64,000 nucleotides of DNA, from NCBI GenBank assembly GCA_964017145.1, contig OZ024843.1:3924443-3988442 (forward strand), written 5' to 3'. The notes beneath the pieces were generated by a model, which was given only the letters and a program-made list of their open reading frames with translations, ran no database searches and had not been told where the DNA came from. Origin of the DNA: Agrocybe praecox. Its lineage: Eukaryota; Basidiomycota; Agaricomycetes; Agaricales; Agrocybaceae. This document shows, piece by piece, positions 1 to 12,898 of this stretch. Within the stretch, counting starts at the first letter, position 1; each line of letters starts with the position of its first letter. Both the position numbers and the translations under genes were made by a program.

Positions 1-1829
<1,829 letters not shown>

Positions 1830-3053
1830 AGTAGTGAATGTGGCGAAAGGAATAGAGCGCAGTCCAGGTAGCTAGAAGTTCGCTTATGATAGTAAGCTCT
1901 GAAGATATAAAGGAAGACAAGTGTTGACGGACGTAGCAGCGGACAAGACACGCAATGATGTAAGTGGATTGAGCGATAAAGACTGCGAGGACAGACGATC
2001 TGGTATGTACAAGGAGGCGTGGATGTGTCCGGCAACACCCGAGGTCGGTCACCAATAGACCTTCGTCCAACAACAAGCAATACTATTGTAGGTCGCCACA
2101 TATCTACATTATCTCTATATCTCAGGCTATATTTATATCTATCTATATTGTCTATATCTGTATTATTAAATGAAAATGCTCTTTCTCACAAGTAATAAGA
2201 AGATAAATAAAATAAGAGGATATGTGACATTTACTAGCCAAATACCAGAGAAAGACTAAAACATATTATCTCCTCAAAATAATGTGCGGGCTATCAAGTG
2301 ATCACTTCGTGATGTGCTTGTATTTACCCCGATTATTCCAACAGGTAGAACCGTAGACATTTTTCTATTTAAATTACTCATGCGTGGCAATGAAATGAGC
2401 TGACAAAAAATAAAAGATCATAAAAGCTAAGGGGAGGTACATTGTCAGGCATTTTTAACTCTTTAGACATGATATAATATCTAGTATCCAACGAAAAGAT
2501 GTTCTAAACCAAGTACCATTGTTAATTGTGCAGAAACTGCCTAACATGAATCTAGTTGCGCAATTGGGCTGCGAATTTTTGGCCGCAGGGTGAAAATGTG
2601 ACATAAATATTCAATAACTCCGAATGAACACATAAATGAACAGCCTAAAATGATGCGAGTTGCGCCGTATCATCATTAATGAAGGAACTAAAGGTTCCCG
2701 GGGAGGTCGCAGTCTCGGGATCACCAACCACGAGAGAATGCCGGCGCATCTTTGACAGTTGAGCTCCATAAATTTTGGCAAGAAGGTGCGAGTGGAGAAC
2801 TTTGAAACCAGTGATCCTAAGTATTGATTTTAAGGTGGTCCTATCATGCTTTTCTACTTAATTTTAGATGAACACTCCATCAGAGAGCATGGCATTTAAT
2901 AAAGGGATCCAAAACACACTTTATGTAAATTTATATTGACTATGACCAAGCCTTTACTCTATAGATTTCATATTTTCCCATGGACCGTAGATTGATTTTA
3001 GACCCGGTACTGCCCCCAATCACATAGCTCCAATAGCATCGTGATATCGATTT
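1830..3053. other. AT-rich intergenic spacer
   Basis: About 1.2 kb between the CDC48-like gene and the first two-repeat gene. Short open frames on the minus strand (1766-2101, 1801-2076) show no family resemblance or convincing splice structure. I see no gene, tRNA or repeat pair here. Confidence 0.5.
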
Positions 3054-3063
3054 GCTATAAGTA
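3054..3063 (+). promoter_or_regulatory. TATA element of two-repeat gene 1
   Basis: GCTATAAGTA lies about 55 bp upstream of the ATG at 3116. The same or a nearly identical 10-mer precedes the family members starting at 28111, 40089 and 46345 at a similar distance. Confidence 0.6.
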
Positions 3064-3115
3064 GGGAGAAGACCTATGTTTCTCAAGCATTCCAAACTTT
3101 GACTCATACCCCATA

Positions 3116-3620
3116 ATGTCACACGTTCAACCTCCTCCTCCAAAGACACAGAATCAGAGCAAGACGGTCACAGAGACTTCCCCTATCGACACATCGGAGA
3201 ATCTCACACCCAATCAAAAGCTCGAAGCTCTTCGCAAGGCAAACGCCGAGCGCGAAAAATCAAACGCCTCAGTCACAGTAGCTCAGCCGAAGGTCTACAA
3301 ACAGTTCTCAAAGGCAACAGAAGCCAACATCGCAGGAGGCCTGGTACTTGCGGGGGAGTTTGGAACGGTATCAGCTGAGCATGGGGGAAATAGGATACAT
3401 GAGCAGTTCGATGGTGCGAAGAAACCAAAACTTAGGGGCACCATCATCATTGCAGGAAATGTCGGCGAGGATGCTACAGCTGATATTCAAAAAATGATCG
3501 TGCCTCTTGAAGGCCTCGATGGTGCGTAAGAGAGATCCAATATTCAGTATGGATGTGAACAAAGTCATGAATGAAGGTGCTCCTCCAGATTTGAACGACG
3601 CACCCGCTATGAATAAGTAA
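3116..3620 (+). CDS. Two-repeat family protein 1 (HET-s-like pseudo-repeats)
   Basis: Function unknown. The start ATG at 3116 gives MSHVQPPPP. A polar N-terminal tail of about 58 residues rich in P, Q, S, T and K precedes two pseudo-repeats: residues 60-83 (KVYKQFSKATEANIAGG then LVLAGEFG) and 94-117 (RIHEQFDGAKKPKLRG then TIIIAGNVG). The Q-F pairs are 34 residues apart. Unspliced, the frame stops at 3529 (137 aa). A GT-AG intron at 3522-3588 would instead add DLNDAPAMNK and stop at 3620 (145 aa); I prefer this because the related gene at 5108 also has an intron downstream of its repeats. No signal peptide or membrane segment is seen. It converges with gene 2 and belongs to the local cluster of three paralogues. 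The similarity to HET-s prion-domain layout is an inference. Confidence 0.75.
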
Positions 3621-4073
3621 ACAAGAGAATTGATGTATTTACTGTGGAATAACATAGGTTTTAGGCAATAAGTTAAATGTCCAATACACGACCCAAGTCT
3701 CACGGAAAGTACTGTTGCGGGATTCGGCGTTCAGCCCGAAAGTCACTTGGCGTACCCAGTCTAATCTGCCAATCAAAGAAAAAGTACCTGAAGGTATTCT
3801 GATCCAATTCTTACAGGCGTTGGAATAAGTTGATTCGAGACGATCACTGAAGGAACCCATGTGTTTAAAGAAACTATCCCTGAGGACCATTTATATAGGT
3901 AACCTAGGAAAGGTTTTAAAAAAAATCCCAGTGCCCCTAAGTGAAAGTCGTGTTAAGACGCCCGCCAAGCCGCCTATAAGTATACAACTCCGGCGCCATC
4001 GATTGACTCCACGGGGATTCCCTAAGCCCGATTATTGATAATCTTGGACGAATAAAACTACCACAAAAGTTTC
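3621..4073. other. Spacer between convergent two-repeat genes 1 and 2
   Basis: About 450 bp with no supported gene. A minus-strand open frame at 3639-3890 has no recognisable features. Confidence 0.4.
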
Positions 4074-5108
4074 TTAAGGAGATGCGTTTACCACCCTCCT
4101 CCAAATTCGTTTGACAAATCCAAATTTACTCTTTCGACCCAGTGGCAAGTTGGGACTACCTGGTGAATTTACACCAACTGTTGAAACAGTTTCTTCTGGT
4201 TTTGGCTCTGGGGGCAAAACCCCGACATCTGTGGAATTCGTCAGGCCTTCATCCTGACGCGGCGCCAAATCTTCGGCAATATCGTGGTAACTAGCGGGGT
4301 CTGATATGGGAGTAGGCGGTATAATCTGAGAAACGCGATATTAGCCACGGACCCACGGTCATTGAATGGATTGCATAAAGTGGATTTTGATCTTACCTTG
4401 ATCTTGGAGTTCGTTGACTCAGGGGTAGGAGACGTTACACCTACTGGTACAGTCTGGAAAGTATCATCATTATTGACTTAGTAGTCAGAGAAGCATATAA
4501 GCTCAGGAAAAGAAATTTATAAAATATGTGTGAGACACACACCTCGAACAGGCACCGTACTTGGAGGTATTGGGTTTTCAGCTGGTGAGGTCAAAGAACT
4601 TGATCCTACAGAACTAGGAGAAGACGGGACGTTTTGCTTTCCAGGACCTTTTATATCATTCAAGAAAAATTCGAAAATGAATGTTTTGTGTTTAAATTCA
4701 AATTTGAACGCCCGTCTCACTTTGTATCGCAGCAAGAAAACTGGCAAGAGCTTTGGCACCCTCCCCCGAAATATTACCCGAAATGGCAATACCACTCGAC
4801 ATATGGACGTCCGAAGCGCCCTTGAACTGTTCGTGCGTCCTAGGCCCACCAGATTCGCCGAGTTCTTCTATCCCAATGTCCCCGGCGACTGTCAAGGATC
4901 CGAAGATTTTGGCGCCTTTTGCGTTTTCGAGCTGGTTATGCGACACGGCTTGCGGGATATGGTTCGCATTGGCGCTCGGGAGTGCATGGTCACTATCGTT
5001 GGCCTGCAACAACACGTGCCCCTTTCCAGGGAACTTAGTCGTCGTGCTTGACGATGCTCTTTGATTCTGCTGTACTTGTCGCTGTTGAATAGATGAGATT
5101 TGCGACAT
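4074..5108 (-). CDS. Two-repeat family protein 2 with long Pro/Ser-rich tail
   Basis: Function unknown. Four exons (5108-4721, 4647-4541, 4453-4397, 4325-4074) join in frame to a protein of about 267 aa. The start is the ATG at 5108 (MSQISSIQQRQ); the upstream TTG in frame is not needed. After a Q/S/T-rich tail, two pseudo-repeats occur at residues 56-79 (VSHNQLENAKGAKIFG, SLTVAGDIG) and 90-114 (RTHEQFKGASDVHMSS, GIAISGNIS). The Q-L/Q-F pairs are 35 residues apart, and the first repeat has Leu in place of Phe. The C-terminal half, encoded by the last three exons, is low-complexity Pro/Ser/Thr and ends in a basic aromatic segment, FGFVKRIWRRVV. That basic tail is unique in the family here and could bind a membrane or nucleic acid, which is speculation. 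A TATAAAAGG box lies at 5181-5189. Confidence 0.75.
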
Positions 5109-5180
5109 TTTGGGCAATTGTCAAAGAGGAGAAGGGGAATGACAAAGAAGAAAATGCAATGCTTACTACTACTAACCCCT

Positions 5181-5189
5181 TATAAAAGG
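5181..5189 (-). promoter_or_regulatory. TATA box of two-repeat gene 2
   Basis: CCTTATAAAAGG (5179-5190) is about 75 bp upstream of the ATG at 5108 on the minus strand. Confidence 0.5.
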
Positions 5190-5428
5190 CAGAGCAGAGC
5201 AGCAAGTCATGCGTTCTATCCCACCCATCTCCCTTCCCAACGGATATCAGGATCGGAACTCATACGGATCCAAATGATTTTGCTTTCATGTGGCCAGCCC
5301 CCATCGATCATCACGGATGCAACTCCTCTTTTACTTCATGCACGGTGAGAAGTGTATCGGTATTCCTTCTGTGGCTTCGCTGTGTGTAGTTTTCATATAT
5401 GTTCAATCTGTCGTTTATTTCACTCGAA

Positions 5429-6629
5429 TCAGGATAGTAACAATGAGATGCAATATTGATTACCCTGCCAGTAATATCGACAAGCACGCTGTAGTGCCGC
5501 CTTTAAATAAATAAATACACTGTCGATCAACCTCGAGGTGCTTCTATAGAGATGCCGAATTAACCTTTCAGTAATAGTATACCTTGATGAAAGCGAGATA
5601 GATAGCTCACGAGAACTGAGCGACAACGCCTCTGCAAAGGAACGTGCAGACACGGATCCAGCAATAACGACGCTGCCCGAGCCTATCTTCGCATTTTGAG
5701 AATCCTTGAACTGCGTATGTGTTCGAACACCATGATGTGGTGCAGCAGTGCCTTCCTCGTGCCCTACGTCTCCAGAGATAATCACAGTGTTCGTCACATC
5801 GCTATCGATGGCATTGTCAAACTGAGAGTGATCATGGGTAGATGCTGGTGAAACCATTCGATCAGGCGACGAGTTCTTGTTGATGTCAACAGAAGAAAAT
5901 GAGTCCAGTTTGGATCCAAGATCTTTTTGTTGTTGCAGAATAACGGCCACTGCGTTGTTGAGGTTGAGGTGTGACGCTATCTATCACACAGTCAGTATCC
6001 ACAAGGCCAATTGATATATGTCCTTCGATGACCTGGAACTTGTCAACAGCCATCGCTAACCGCTCTCGATATTGTTTTATCTGTCCTTCGTCAGATAAGC
6101 TATATATGAAGCGTAACACACGATTTCGTGCTTGTTGGTTTTGTATGAAATCATAAATCTGCTGGAGGGTGCTGCGAAATTTCAGTGATCTTTAATACCA
6201 CAATCCACGTAATGGTTTTGAAGCTCACGTCAGAAGGCTAGCTATCACCGGTACGAGGTCGTGTGGAGGCCATTCGTCTTTGGCAGCCGATCCCTTGTAG
6301 GAATCACAAACTACAGCAACAATGGCGGTCACATCGTCGGCCAGTTGCTGAAAGTCAGCTTTATTTCCTTTAAAGCGCTTGGAGAAAACGTAGGACTAAA
6401 CTTCAAAAGACTGTTTTGAACCAAGATGGTGTAACGGGCTTACCTGTACCGCTTCGACAATCTTTACGGTCAATCCTGCAGCGACTGACAAATAGGGAAT
6501 TGGAGCCAGGGAAGCAACGTCCTGAAAGAGGCCAAGTAGTAGCATGCCACCATCTAGGCTGACCTGAAGCCAGTCTGTGGCGTCGGATTTGGCTTTCTTA
6601 GAACTTTGGGGCCGTCTTGAAGAAGGCAT
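5429..6629 (-). CDS. HeLo/MLKL-NTD-like protein with two HET-s-like pseudo-repeats
   Basis: Candidate cell-death effector; function inferred. Four exons (6629-6444, 6395-6229, 6171-5990, 5949-5429) join in frame to about 351 aa, starting MPSSRRPQSSKKAK. Residues about 20-180 are helical with a hydrophobic first segment (GGMLLLGLFQDVASLAPIPY), an AAGLTVKIVEAVQ helix, a QQLADDVTAIVAVVC helix and an IYDFIQNQQARNRVLRFIYS helix. This order is typical of the MLKL-NTD/HeLo-like four-helix bundles at the N terminus of many Agaricomycete NLR-like and kinase proteins. A polar linker leads to two pseudo-repeats: residues 218-241 (DHSQFDNAIDSDVTN, TVIISGDVG) and 254-279 (RTHTQFKDSQNAKIGS, GSVVIAGSV). The Q-F pairs are 37 residues apart. 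The third intron is short (40 nt, 5989-5950). The extreme C terminus after residue 290 may be altered by an unrecognised intron. Confidence 0.75.
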
Positions 6630-8396
6630 GAAAGGGACGCTCTACTTCGGTCGTCTGCGTGGGTGCCCGATTTTATAAAGACTCCGCCGGATACGTCCGC
6701 CGTCCGACTTCTTCGAATTCGATGTGGATCGTAGGGTTTTGCTTTACTGTTCTTGCGGATGATGCGCATGAGGTTTTGTTGGATTAGTACCAGTACCCAC
6801 GTACACGTCGACGTGGGCCGGGGTTTGTGCAGTATTTCTGGTGACCAGGTCTTTGTGACTTCGAGGGTATCGCAACCCATGTCATTTACTGTCATTTTCG
6901 GGCTCCACTCAAATCTGACTGGAGTCATTGTGGATACACAAGATAGAAGAATGAAAAATGGATCAACCAGTAATCAGTAAACTTGCTGACGAGTTGCTAA
7001 TATGTACATATAACGCACAGCCCACTCAAAAAGATGGTAGAGCAGTCCTATTAGTAGATGGTAACACCGTAACTTGTACAAAACTTGAAGTTGTAAGCAT
7101 AGCTGCGTGGAGTAAATAACGAAAAAACATACCTGCCGGAAGAGTCGGAAGTTGAAATTTCAAAAGTTGAAAACCAGATATGTTGTATCGATTCATGCCA
7201 AAAGAGTTTATGCAAGCTGCTCAGAAGACAAACCCAAGATGACAGAACAGGCCCAGAATTGAAGGTGGTGGAGGTGCAACGTGATATAGCCTGGACACGA
7301 AGTGGAACAGGTCTTACGGGGTGTTGCGAAAACCCATATATGGTAATGGATGCCGCACATGCCGACTACAGCACCCGGCGCACATGATAGTACTCACTAT
7401 CCCTTCTGATGGCTCTCGGCCTCGGCCCTCTTGCGGCCCTCCTCCTCACTCCATTTCCTCCCTTTGTTCATATACTTCGCAAATATACAAGGATTTGTCC
7501 TCCTCACTATTATCACTTCTTCTGTTTTTCTCTTAAATCATTTCATCACTTTAACTTAACACAATCAAGTCTTTACGTTTCCCTCCCTCTTCCAACTTTT
7601 GTATCCTGCGGCGCGATCATTCCAGTGTACGGTGTAGTCTGCATCCTCCCTTGGGGGTGGTAGTTGAATTACCGAGGAATAAAGTTCCCGGAAGTTGTTG
7701 GGCTTATATTAACTGACAATGGATAATTCCCTGTACGAGCCTATTTTTCAGTATTCAATACACTGCCAAGTTGGACCTGTATATACATCTTGGAATTTAT
7801 TGACAAATTTACCTTTTTCTTTTCCTATCCCTGCAACACACTAGATGTTTCTGTGTCCAGGCGTCGCCCGTAGGGCAATTTAAAGGGAATGTCACATGTC
7901 ACACATGTACTCTAACTGCGACGCGTACATGTCGTTTTAGGAGGCGACTGAAATATTCCGAAATGGCAAGCGCGGCGTCGCGGTGGGCATCCTTCAACCC
8001 TTGGGCGATCTGTGGATTTTTTCTTGAAATTCTGTAAAATCTCATCCATCTCTACGGGATCCTCCACAAATCTACCAGGAGCTTATGTCAACTCTTCGTG
8101 GGGCGCACCGTTTTACTGTGCTCACTTGATTTATGCGGCTGCTTGCTTTTCTTGTCCATGTTACTGTGAAATTCCGTAACAATCCCCCTATCCTTCCAGA
8201 CTGACATCCTACAAGCAGCTCAATTTGAAACGAAGGGTAGGAAAAAGCTGTTTGTTAGCCTCGATCGTTCTCAACATGTCCTTATAACATGAACTGTCTT
8301 GGTCTTTGTTCCAAACATCCCCACTAACGTCCAAGACTGTATGCTCTGTTGATAACTACGCTAAAGTTTTAGTTCACCGGTATACACTTTTCTGAC
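6630..8396. other. Intergenic region between the two-repeat cluster and the SNG1-like gene
   Basis: About 1.7 kb. The first 60 bp hold the promoter of the minus-strand HeLo-like gene. Pyrimidine-rich stretches near 7430-7600 and 8100-8390 look like upstream or untranslated sequence of the plus-strand gene at 8397. Open frames at 6554-6928 (minus) and 7321-7663 (plus) have no protein-like features. Confidence 0.4.
6671..6680 (-). promoter_or_regulatory. TATA box of the HeLo-like two-repeat gene
   Basis: CTTTATAAAA on the minus strand, about 45 bp upstream of the ATG at 6629. Confidence 0.5.
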
Positions 8397-10569
8397 ATGC
8401 TCGGCTCGCCGACAGGGACCACATCCACATTTTCAAAAGCCACTACAAACTCATCGACGTCACCAATATGCTCCAGAGAACCAACATTAAACCTCGAGCA
8501 TACGGTAGTAGTCCCAATGCTTGCCCCGGTGCTCGTTCCTGAACCTCACACCAAACAATTCATGGAGAAGGATCCAGAAGTGAGAGCAGCACGTAATGTC
8601 TACCTACGTATGTACATCAAGGGACTCAGCACGGTCATTTTCGCTATTTTTGCGATCTTTTCGATCTACTGGGGTTCGTTATGGAAGATTCCTACTCATT
8701 CAATGCGAGGATGGATAATAGTAAGCCTCTTTTAACCATCTTGACTGTCTCTTACTCCGTGATTCATTCAGGATTTCGACGGGGACGATATAGGGCTGAC
8801 TGTGGTCCGAAATCTCACCTTGGCGCCTCCACATATCATCAAGTGGGAAGTAATGCACCCTAGACATTTTCCTCTCGGAGAAATCGACGTGATTGAAGCC
8901 ATCAAAGACGACCGAGCATGGGTCGTGGTAACGAGTATGCCTTCAAATTTGTGATCAAGCATATACGAGAGACTCTGACGTGTGTTGGCGCACAGTAAAC
9001 ACGGCAGCTACTTCGAATCTTCTCGAAGCCATCATCACCCCAAACCCTCAATACAACGGCTCTGCAGCTATCACGGTGTATGGAGTAGAAGCACGAAACG
9101 AAAATGCTTAGTGAGTCTATTTCTGTAGTTAACACTATGGAAGCTATGAACTTACATCCTTTCGACCAGTCGGACTCTGATTCGGCCTAATGCACGTCCT
9201 TATCTCTCGAACTAGTTGTTTTTTCCCATAACGGTTCTCATAGGTGCAAATATTCCTCGACGCAATCAAGCTGGATTATGCTATTCGATTGGTCTCCCAG
9301 TTACCTTCATCATCTGTCGACGTGTTGTCTCTGATGTCAACGTCCCCACAAACACTCGTTAATCCTATATCATACACACTCCTTAATGTGATTCCATTTA
9401 ATCAACCGGTGTAAGATTTAAACCTCTCTTATAAACCCATGTAGATCTCACAGGGTTCTTCACAGCGCAAGCGCTGTAGTCTTTGTGGGTCTGATCTATC
9501 TCTTAATTTTGTCATTCTTCATTGTTGTAAGCAACTTCATTTCTTCCTTCTTACCATGTTCTACTTATGGCGCCTTCATCGCTACTAGATGATTGGGTAT
9601 GGAGCCCGTCAAGCTTCAGGACTCAACAAAATACTATGCCTCAGATCCATTATTATAGTTCGCCTTGTTTCCTCCTTTTTTGCATATTTCTTTCTTTCCG
9701 TAAGTTTTCTTACCCTTGACATACTGCAAGCTCGATAGTGACTAACATTCAACAGTTCTTTTATTCTTTGCTCAATCTTGCTTTCAAACTCGACCTTACG
9801 CGGAGGTGCGCTCATCGGACCTTTTAATTGCCTGATCTCATTGTGCCCAATAGATACGGTCATTTTGGTTTCTTCTTGTTCTGGATGCTGAGTTGGATCG
9901 GAATGCTTTCGGTGTAAGTGGACATGTTTTCTGCTATCGGTACATTGACGTGAAATTTCGTTTCTTTCTCAAGTGGCCTTGCTCTCGATTCTTTAATAAC
10001 GTTGGTGGGACCAAATTACGTCCCTTACTTTATGATTTTATGGATCATCAGTAGGCCTAGTTTATTCTCGTGGACGCTTTTATTATTATTATTATTGATC
10101 CTCGTATTCTTTTTTTTTCCAGCAAACGTTGCGGTCTGCATCTTCCCAATAGAGATTCTTCCTTGGATTTATCGATACGGACACGTCGCGCCATTCTACA
10201 ACATTTCAAATTCCATACGCTCATTAGCATTCGGGACGAAGAATACTCGTAAGTTTGACTTGAACCTTACCTGTCTGTGGCTAATTCCACGTTCCCATAT
10301 CTTCAGTCGGAAGAAACTTCGGAGTCCTTTTTTTCTGGGTCCTTATATCGTGTGTAACTCTGCCTACTATCCAGTGGTATGTGCGTAGAAAAGAAGCAAG
10401 AATAGCAGCGAAAAAGACGGCCTCGTTAGCGGTACCACCAACCCCTCCTTCGCATCCCGAGAAACGTCATGTGTTGTTATCGCACATCAAACTACCACTT
10501 ATTCAGCGGTACGTAAGGAAGGCAGCTGAACGTGCAGGGCACCCCGATCCAGAAAAACAGGCGTCATAG
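8397..10569 (+). CDS. SNG1: SNG1-family (DUF3533) membrane protein
   Basis: Polytopic membrane protein of the fungal SNG1/DUF3533 family, named for nitrosoguanidine resistance in yeast. Twelve exons: 8397-8720, 8772-8934, 8996-9110, 9170-about 9191, 9244-9410, 9454-9526, 9589-9699, 9756-9805, 9854-9913, 9974-10050, 10123-10248 and 10307-10569. The N-terminal polar tail is followed by a first membrane segment (VIFAIFAIFSIYWGSLW), a large extracellular region with ITPNPQYNG, then a cluster of membrane helices: VFVGLIYLLILSFFIV, FWMLSWIGMLSVGLAL, YFMILWIITNVAVCIFPIEI and GVLFFWVLISCVTLP. The family hallmark PIEILPWIYRYGHVAPFYN is present. The C-terminal tail is basic. All joins but one use GT-AG in frame. 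The exon 4-5 join needs a phase-0 donor, and only a GC donor at 9192 fits. Confidence 0.85.
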
Positions 10570-11255
10570 ACGCCCCGAACGCACCCTGGTCATGGTTTCT
10601 TCATCACCCTACCTCGATATCATACCTCGTGCAAATACGCACCATTCGCCACGCACACACAAACACGCATACAACATACGAGAGCAACGAGTCTGCTGGG
10701 ACGCCTCCATGATTCTCCACGCTGTACCACTCTGTCGTCGTCGTCTCGAGGACGACCACATAGGCATGTAGTATGACTTGCCTCGCAAATATTTTTATTC
10801 GTAAACACAATTTTATACCTAGTTGTAAGTATATACTTGCTTGATTGCCACTAGTAGTAGATCATGGACCTCTCGACGACATATTTTATGCATAGGTGTC
10901 CTCCACCCTGTATGGTTTTTGATTACCCTACATGAATGTAGGATACCCTGCTTTTGAGAAGCAGGAAAAAGCGTCTCAATTGCGATATCGAAAGGATCAG
11001 AATTTTGTTGATAAAGAAACGATTGGCAAAGGTCCACTTACTGGTAAGTACTAGGTACAACGCATGTGTGCGAAGCCAAGCCGAAGCGGAAGCGATAACT
11101 GTATTGCCAATTGGGTTACTCTCTTGTTTGGTTTGGCAAGCAACGGCAACTAAACCAAGTAATGACGACAAGGCACCTGGAATTTGTTTTTGATCGCTCT
11201 CAATTTCTTAGATTTTACTTTTGATTTTGTCGATTTTCTTGCACAACCTCTACTA
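10570..11255. other. Spacer between the SNG1-like gene and TSR2
   Basis: About 690 bp. The first part is probably 3' untranslated sequence of the SNG1-like gene and the last part the TSR2 promoter. No additional gene is supported. Confidence 0.4.
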
Positions 11256-11828
11256 ATGGATCCCTCAGCACAAAATAACGTCCCTCCCGCGTCATCAGTG
11301 CTATTTGCACGAGGAGTCATCGCTCGTCTTGCTATGTGGACGACACTGCGAATTGCAGTACAAGAAAATTGGGGTGGACCTAATGCCGCTGCAAAGCGTA
11401 CCTGGCTTGCGTCAGTGATTGTTGACACTTTTGAAGAACAACATCCGGTACCCGATGAGGAGTACATTGAAGATATGCTACTACAAGTGATGGCGGATGA
11501 ATTTGAAGCTGTAATCGAAGATGGCAGTACGGAAAGCGTCTCGCAAGATATTGTTCGTCTTTGGGACGAAACACGGACAGGAAAGCAAGATCTTATCGTC
11601 AAATTCGAGGAGATTGCGGATAAGTTGAAGGGCAAGAAACCGGTCGTGAAAGAAACGGTTACTGCAAATTCGGAAGAATGGGAGGACGAGGACGAAGATG
11701 ATGAAGGAGAAGAAGACGAGGATGAGGATATGGATAACGATGAAGAGGTGCCGCAGCTCATCGAACACAAAAAATCGAAAGAACCCGAGGTGGATGAAGA
11801 CGGGTTTACACTGGTCAAACGTAGATAA
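11256..11828 (+). CDS. TSR2: Pre-rRNA-processing protein TSR2
   Basis: Single-exon gene of 190 aa. TSR2 is the chaperone that delivers eS26 (Rps26) to pre-40S ribosomes and is needed for 20S pre-rRNA processing. The N-terminal helical domain carries the family signature ENWGG and the following VDTFEEQ helix. The C-terminal third is a long acidic run (EDEDEDDEGEEDEDEDMD) followed by the conserved end DEDGFTLVKRR. The start at 11256 (MDPSAQNNVPP) is preferred over the in-frame ATG at 11184 because the upstream extension is hydrophobic and not family-like. Confidence 0.93.
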   Translation: MDPSAQNNVPPASSVLFARGVIARLAMWTTLRIAVQENWGGPNAAAKRTWLASVIVDTFEEQHPVPDEEYIEDMLLQVMADEFEAVIEDGSTESVSQDIVRLWDETRTGKQDLIVKFEEIADKLKGKKPVVKETVTANSEEWEDEDEDDEGEEDEDEDMDNDEEVPQLIEHKKSKEPEVDEDGFTLVKRR

Positions 11829-12898
11829 GGTGCGCGCGATTGGTATTCTAGAATGATCTTTATTGAATCTTATTAAAACAGTGTGGCATCTGAACCACTA
11901 CCTGCTCATATGAAACCGCGAAAATATACCTCTCATTATCATTGCATACCAAGTATGCTCTCTATTGTGGACGATGTCCCTGCGAATCAAAATTCTCAGA
12001 AATTCACAAGTCCAGAACCAATATTATCTGGATTGAATGCGAATCAATCCGTCGAAAAGGCCGTTCATCACATCCAGAACCAAGACAACGAGATAAATTA
12101 TCTATGACAGGTTTTTCTCCATCTTTGAGATTCCCAGTGATTTCACAGTAATCTTATTTTTCTTCGGGCCTTTTCCTGTCGCCGCCTTCGGAAGAAGCCT
12201 CAAGAAGAGAAAACCTATTTATCAGGGTTTCTGTATTGTCTCTCTCCTTCGACCTCTTCCTTTTAGTATCAGGGCTCGGTACAATCACCAGGTTCCGGAT
12301 CATTGAGCTTTGGCTACACTCCTCGTGTGCTCAGCCCTATAACGGTCTCGCCTTCGTCTCGCCTTCCGTGTTGTGGTTTCTGAGATAGAGCCTATGTCTT
12401 TCAGCACGGCACTACACCTTGTCTGTGCCTACTTTCAAGACACGAATGGCCTAAAAACACTTGGTTCATGGTCATATAGCAAGATTGAGCACACATCGAT
12501 ATGGATCCAACTGTGATAAGGTTGTAAAGTCAATCAACTCCATTTGCCAGCTCATCATATATCACCATGCACAAATGGAACGACAAGACGACGGACACCA
12601 TCGATAAAGTGGCATCCCCAAAGCTGGCAGGCACTTTCACTTTTAGCCAGCAAATATCCAGCACACGTGCATTGACCTTCCGTCTTGTTTTCCTCGAACA
12701 ATTGAGCCAACAATATATTTCAGTGGTTACCCAACATAAGAAAACTTCTTTACATATGTAATGATCCATTTTATTCTGTCCATCTATTCGCTCTTGCTGT
12801 GTCGTGGATTGGCCGCCTCATGGCTACCGTCATGGCACGAACCATCGCCGTTGCACATTTAAAAGGCATGGCTATATCAACAGGCCCTCTTATAACCC
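11829..12898. other. Intergenic region upstream of an unknown gene
   Basis: About 1.1 kb. Small open frames (11883-12107, 12567-12761) have neither family resemblance nor clear splice structure. I see no repeat. Confidence 0.4.

Noticed and set aside
11150..11818. 222-aa Ser-rich minus-strand frame over TSR2
   Set aside because: Complement of the acidic TSR2 tail; the plus strand has clear TSR2 signatures.
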